DNA of 64,000 nucleotides from Szabonella alba (GTDB lineage Bacteria; Pseudomonadota; Alphaproteobacteria; Rhodobacterales; Rhodobacteraceae). Positions 61,210-64,000 of this stretch are shown here, in pieces (the first letter of the stretch is position 1; every line of letters begins with the position of its first letter). Under the pieces are notes generated by a model. It was not told the DNA's origin, ran no database searches, and was given only the letters and a program-made list of their open reading frames with translations. Position numbers and translations under genes: made by a program. Where the stretch lies: assembly GCF_016765775.1 (NCBI RefSeq), contig NZ_JAESVN010000003.1:124001-188000 (forward strand). Reading direction: 5' to 3'.

Positions 61210-63763
61210 TGATTGCTCCTCCCAGCATCCGTTCCGTCATTTCACCCAGATCGCGGGACAGGCCGGGCGTGGCCCGGATCCGTGTCAGTTCACCGCGGAT
61301 CATGTCCTGCCGGTCCACATCCATTCGGGACCAGCTGTCAAAGGCCGTCGACATCCGCGCCGCTGTCTGCGGGTTCAGCGCATCCAGCCGGATCAGCCAA
61401 TCAGCCAGCAATCTGTAGGACGCACCATCGGCATGGTGGAACCCGGCATGATTGGCCGCCAGCGCGCCGAATATCGCGCGGAAACGGTTGGGATTGCGCA
61501 TGTCGAAATCCGCATGCCCGGTCAGCGCCTCGGTCCGTTCAGCCACGGTTTCCGGCGCGGCATGCAGGATCTGCAGCGTGAACCACTTGTCCATCACCAG
61601 CCGGTCTTCCCCCCAGCGGGTGGCAAAGCGGGTAAGTTCCTCATCCCCTGCCCCGATCTCCAGCAGGCAGGCCAGCGCCCCCACCTCAACCGTCATGTTG
61701 TCGGCTGTGGTAAAGGTCGCACGGGCCGCCGCACCGCCATCGACCCGGGACAAGAGCGAAAGCGCCGCCATGCGCAGCGCCCGCCGACCGGCGGCGGCAG
61801 CATCGGGGGTATAGGGGCCGGGATCGTCCAGCGCGGCCAGAAGATCCGGCAGCCGCGCGGCCAGGCCGTTGGCCAGAACCGCCTGCATCCGCCGCCGCGC
61901 GGTATGGATTGCGGCCGGATCGGGCACATGGCCTGCCGCATGCAGGGTCTGGGCCATGTCATCCTCGGAGGGCAGCCGCAGCACCAGCGCGCGGAAGGCC
62001 GGTTCAAGCCCGTCATCGAAGGTCACGGCCTCCATCGCCGTCATCCAGTCCGGCCCCGGATCCGTCCCATCCGTCACCATCCGCGCCAGCAGGTCCTTGG
62101 CCAGCGCGCGGCCCGCCTCCCACCGGTTGAAAGGGTCGGTGTCATGCTCCAGCAGGAAGGCGCGTTCCGCGGCACCCACCGCGCGTTCAAGGATCACCGG
62201 CGCCGAAAAGCCCCGCAGGATCGAAACCACGGGCCGCGCCTCCAGCCCGTCAAAGCTGAACGCCTGCTGCGCCCCGGTCAGTTCCAGCACCGTGGTCGGC
62301 AGCACTTCCCGACCCTCGGGCGACAGAAGGCCGACCGCGATGGGAATGACCTTGGGCGATTTCCGCGGCTGGCCCGGGGTTGGCGGGTTGATCTGTTCCA
62401 GATGCAGGGTCAGGTGCCCGGCCTCATACTGTTCGGTGACCCGCACGCGCGGGGTTCCGGCCTCGGAATACCAGCGTTTGAACTGCGCCAGATCGCGGCC
62501 CGTCGCCTCCTCGAAGACCGCCAGCCAGTCCTCGATCGTCGCGGCCTCCCCGTCATGACGGGCGAAATAAAGGTCCAGTGCCTTGGCATAGCCGTCATCC
62601 CCGACCAGCCGGCGCAACATGCCGATCACCTCGGCGCCCTTTTCATAGACGGTGGCGGTGTAGAAATTGTTAATTTCGACATAAGATTCGGGCCGTACCG
62701 GATGGGCCAGAGGTCCGGCATCCTCGCGGAACTGGCGGGCGCGCAGCATCAGCACATCCTCGATGCGCTTGACGGCATGGCTGCGCATGTCGCCGGAAAA
62801 CTGCTGGTCGCGGTAAACCGTCAGCCCTTCCTTCAGGCAAAGCTGGAACCAGTCGCGGCAGGTGATGCGGTTGCCGGTCCAGTTGTGGAAATATTCATGC
62901 GCGATGATCGCCTCGATCCGGGCGTAATCATCATCGGTCGCGGTTTCGGGGCTGGCCAGAACATAGCGCGAATTGAAGATGTTCAGCCCCTTGTTCTCCA
63001 TCGCGCCCATGTTGAAATCATCGACCGCAACGATGTTGAACACATCCAGATCATATTCGCGGCCATAAACCTGTTCGTCCCACCGCATGGACCGGATCAG
63101 GCTGTCCATCGCATAGGCGCAGTGATCCTCATCGCACTGGCGCACCCAGATGTTCAGATCGACCCCGCGCCCGGAGGCCGTGGTGAACCGCGCCGAATGG
63201 GCGATCAGATCGCCCGCAACCAGCGCGAACAGATAGGCGGGCTTGGGCCAGGGATCGGTCCAGCGCCCCTGCCCCGCAGGATTGCCGTTGGACAGAAGCA
63301 CCGGAAGGTCGCTTTCGATGGTCACATCGAAGGGGGCCATCACATCGGGCCGGTCCGGATAGAAGGTGATCTTGCGAAACCCCTCGGCCTCGCATTGGGT
63401 GCAATACATGCCCTTGGACATGTAAAGCCCCTCAAGGGCCGTATTGTCGGCGGGGTCGATCTCGACCACGCTTTCCAACGTGAAGGCGCCCTGGGGCAGA
63501 TCGGCGGCGGGGATCGTCAGCCCCCGGTCATCGGGGCGCAGATCAAGCGCGCGACCGTCCAGCCGCAAGGACAGCAGCCGCAACCCTTCACCGTCCAGCC
63601 GCAGATCCTCGCCCCCCGGCGCAGATGAAATTTCCAGCCGCGCCGTGACGGTCGTGCCGCGCGGGGCAAGCCGGAACTGCAGCGCTACGCGGTCAATGCG
63701 CCAGGGCGAGGGCCGGTAATCGGCAAGGCGCACTGGCGTCGGTGAAGCGGGGGGCGATGACAT
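61202..63763 (-). CDS. pepN: aminopeptidase N
   Basis: PepN is a cytoplasmic zinc aminopeptidase of family M1. The ~853-aa protein has the substrate-binding GAMEN motif (NMGAMENKGLNIFN) near residue 258 and the zinc site HEYFHNWTGNR with the downstream glutamate (WFQLCLKEGLTVYRDQ). Length and N-terminal beta domain are normal. The ATG at 63763 (MSSPPASPTPVRLADYRPSP) is chosen; a TTG three codons upstream is possible. It is divergent from the partial gene at the window end. Confidence 0.94.
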   Translation of the reverse strand: MSSPPASPTPVRLADYRPSPWRIDRVALQFRLAPRGTTVTARLEISSAPGGEDLRLDGEGLRLLSLRLDGRALDLRPDDRGLTIPAADLPQGAFTLESVVEIDPADNTALEGLYMSKGMYCTQCEAEGFRKITFYPDRPDVMAPFDVTIESDLPVLLSNGNPAGQGRWTDPWPKPAYLFALVAGDLIAHSARFTTASGRGVDLNIWVRQCDEDHCAYAMDSLIRSMRWDEQVYGREYDLDVFNIVAVDDFNMGAMENKGLNIFNSRYVLASPETATDDDYARIEAIIAHEYFHNWTGNRITCRDWFQLCLKEGLTVYRDQQFSGDMRSHAVKRIEDVLMLRARQFREDAGPLAHPVRPESYVEINNFYTATVYEKGAEVIGMLRRLVGDDGYAKALDLYFARHDGEAATIEDWLAVFEEATGRDLAQFKRWYSEAGTPRVRVTEQYEAGHLTLHLEQINPPTPGQPRKSPKVIPIAVGLLSPEGREVLPTTVLELTGAQQAFSFDGLEARPVVSILRGFSAPVILERAVGAAERAFLLEHDTDPFNRWEAGRALAKDLLARMVTDGTDPGPDWMTAMEAVTFDDGLEPAFRALVLRLPSEDDMAQTLHAAGHVPDPAAIHTARRRMQAVLANGLAARLPDLLAALDDPGPYTPDAAAAGRRALRMAALSLLSRVDGGAAARATFTTADNMTVEVGALACLLEIGAGDEELTRFATRWGEDRLVMDKWFTLQILHAAPETVAERTEALTGHADFDMRNPNRFRAIFGALAANHAGFHHADGASYRLLADWLIRLDALNPQTAARMSTAFDSWSRMDVDRQDMIRGELTRIRATPGLSRDLGEMTERMLGGAINA

Positions 63764-63959
63764 GTCCTGCAAGGGGGCCTCCTGTGTTGGCGGCAGTCTA
63801 GGGCCGGAAAGCTCAGGCGCAAGGTGGTATGGCAGTCATTTCGGAACCACTTGCGCCCCGCGGCGTTGATACAGCAAGTGGCCGGCCGGATGGTCGCCCG
63901 GATGTCCGCCGTGACCAGTCGGCCAACTAGTAATGTCGCGAAGAGAAAGGGAAAACCTC

Positions 63960-64000
63960 ATGTCCGCACCGCAGACCAACCTCCAACGCCAGAAACGCCG
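63960..64000 (+). CDS. start of an unidentified gene, cut by window edge
   Basis: An ATG at 63960 follows AGAGAAAGGGAAAACC, a good ribosome binding site, and opens MSAPQTNLQRQKRR before the window ends. Several Rhodobacterales small membrane proteins begin with a similar TNLxxQKRRH sequence, but 13 residues are too few to name it. Confidence 0.45.
   Translation, partial: MSAPQTNLQRQKR

Overview
The window looks like chromosomal DNA from an alphaproteobacterium of the order Rhodobacterales, most likely Paracoccus or a close relative. The reasons are high GC, the conserved run dusB-ntrB-ntrC-ntrY-ntrX-trkA-trkH-hfq-hflX, a fused ispDF, NtrC/NtrX proteins without the GAFTGA loop, and small Rhodobacterales-type hypothetical families. 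No rRNA, tRNA or CRISPR array was seen.

Layout. 1-11.5 kb holds housekeeping genes: guaA (cut by the window edge), an MttB-like methyltransferase, two small conserved families, aquaporin, lipA, a dihaem cytochrome c, hpt-mug, a COQ10/RatA protein, and an ispDF-pgpA-cinA operon with 4-bp gene overlaps. 11.7-24.5 kb is the nitrogen-regulation and potassium cluster. Inside it a perfect 731-bp tandem duplication spans the ntrY/ntrX junction. It leaves both parent genes intact and creates an extra in-frame NtrX-NtrY hybrid ORF. 24.7-39.2 kb holds an unusual lysine-rich protein with a peptidoglycan-binding domain, a penicillin-acylase-family hydrolase, a beta-hydroxyacid dehydrogenase, a SYLF lipoprotein, hemB, mfd, an MFS exporter, a DsbA-family protein and an acyl-CoA synthetase. 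39.2-41.6 kb is a sulfur module (YeeE/TsuA-type transporter, a coupled 55-aa exported peptide, a periplasmic rhodanese). 41.9-52.1 kb holds an entericidin-like lipoprotein, a peptide-binding protein, a candidate small RNA, bdhA, a patatin, DUF502, psuG-psuK, rpsB-tsf and a LuxR-type regulator. sulP follows at 52.2-54.0 kb.

The most striking element is a complete 6,182-bp integrated single-stranded DNA phage of the Microviridae (54,134-60,343), between sulP and an SDR gene. It encodes a DNA pilot protein (VP2), major capsid protein (VP1), an HUH rolling-circle replication protein, an M15-type murein peptidase and several small proteins of unknown function. It is bounded by two 28-bp dif-like sites with an identical 6-bp core. 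This points to XerC/XerD-mediated integration, since no integrase is encoded. A 28-codon hydrophobic ORF with a strong ribosome binding site lies out of frame inside the VP2 gene and is a candidate lysis gene.

The flanking host genes (sulP with its own promoter, and SDR-pepN) are intact. The last 40 bases start another gene that runs off the window.
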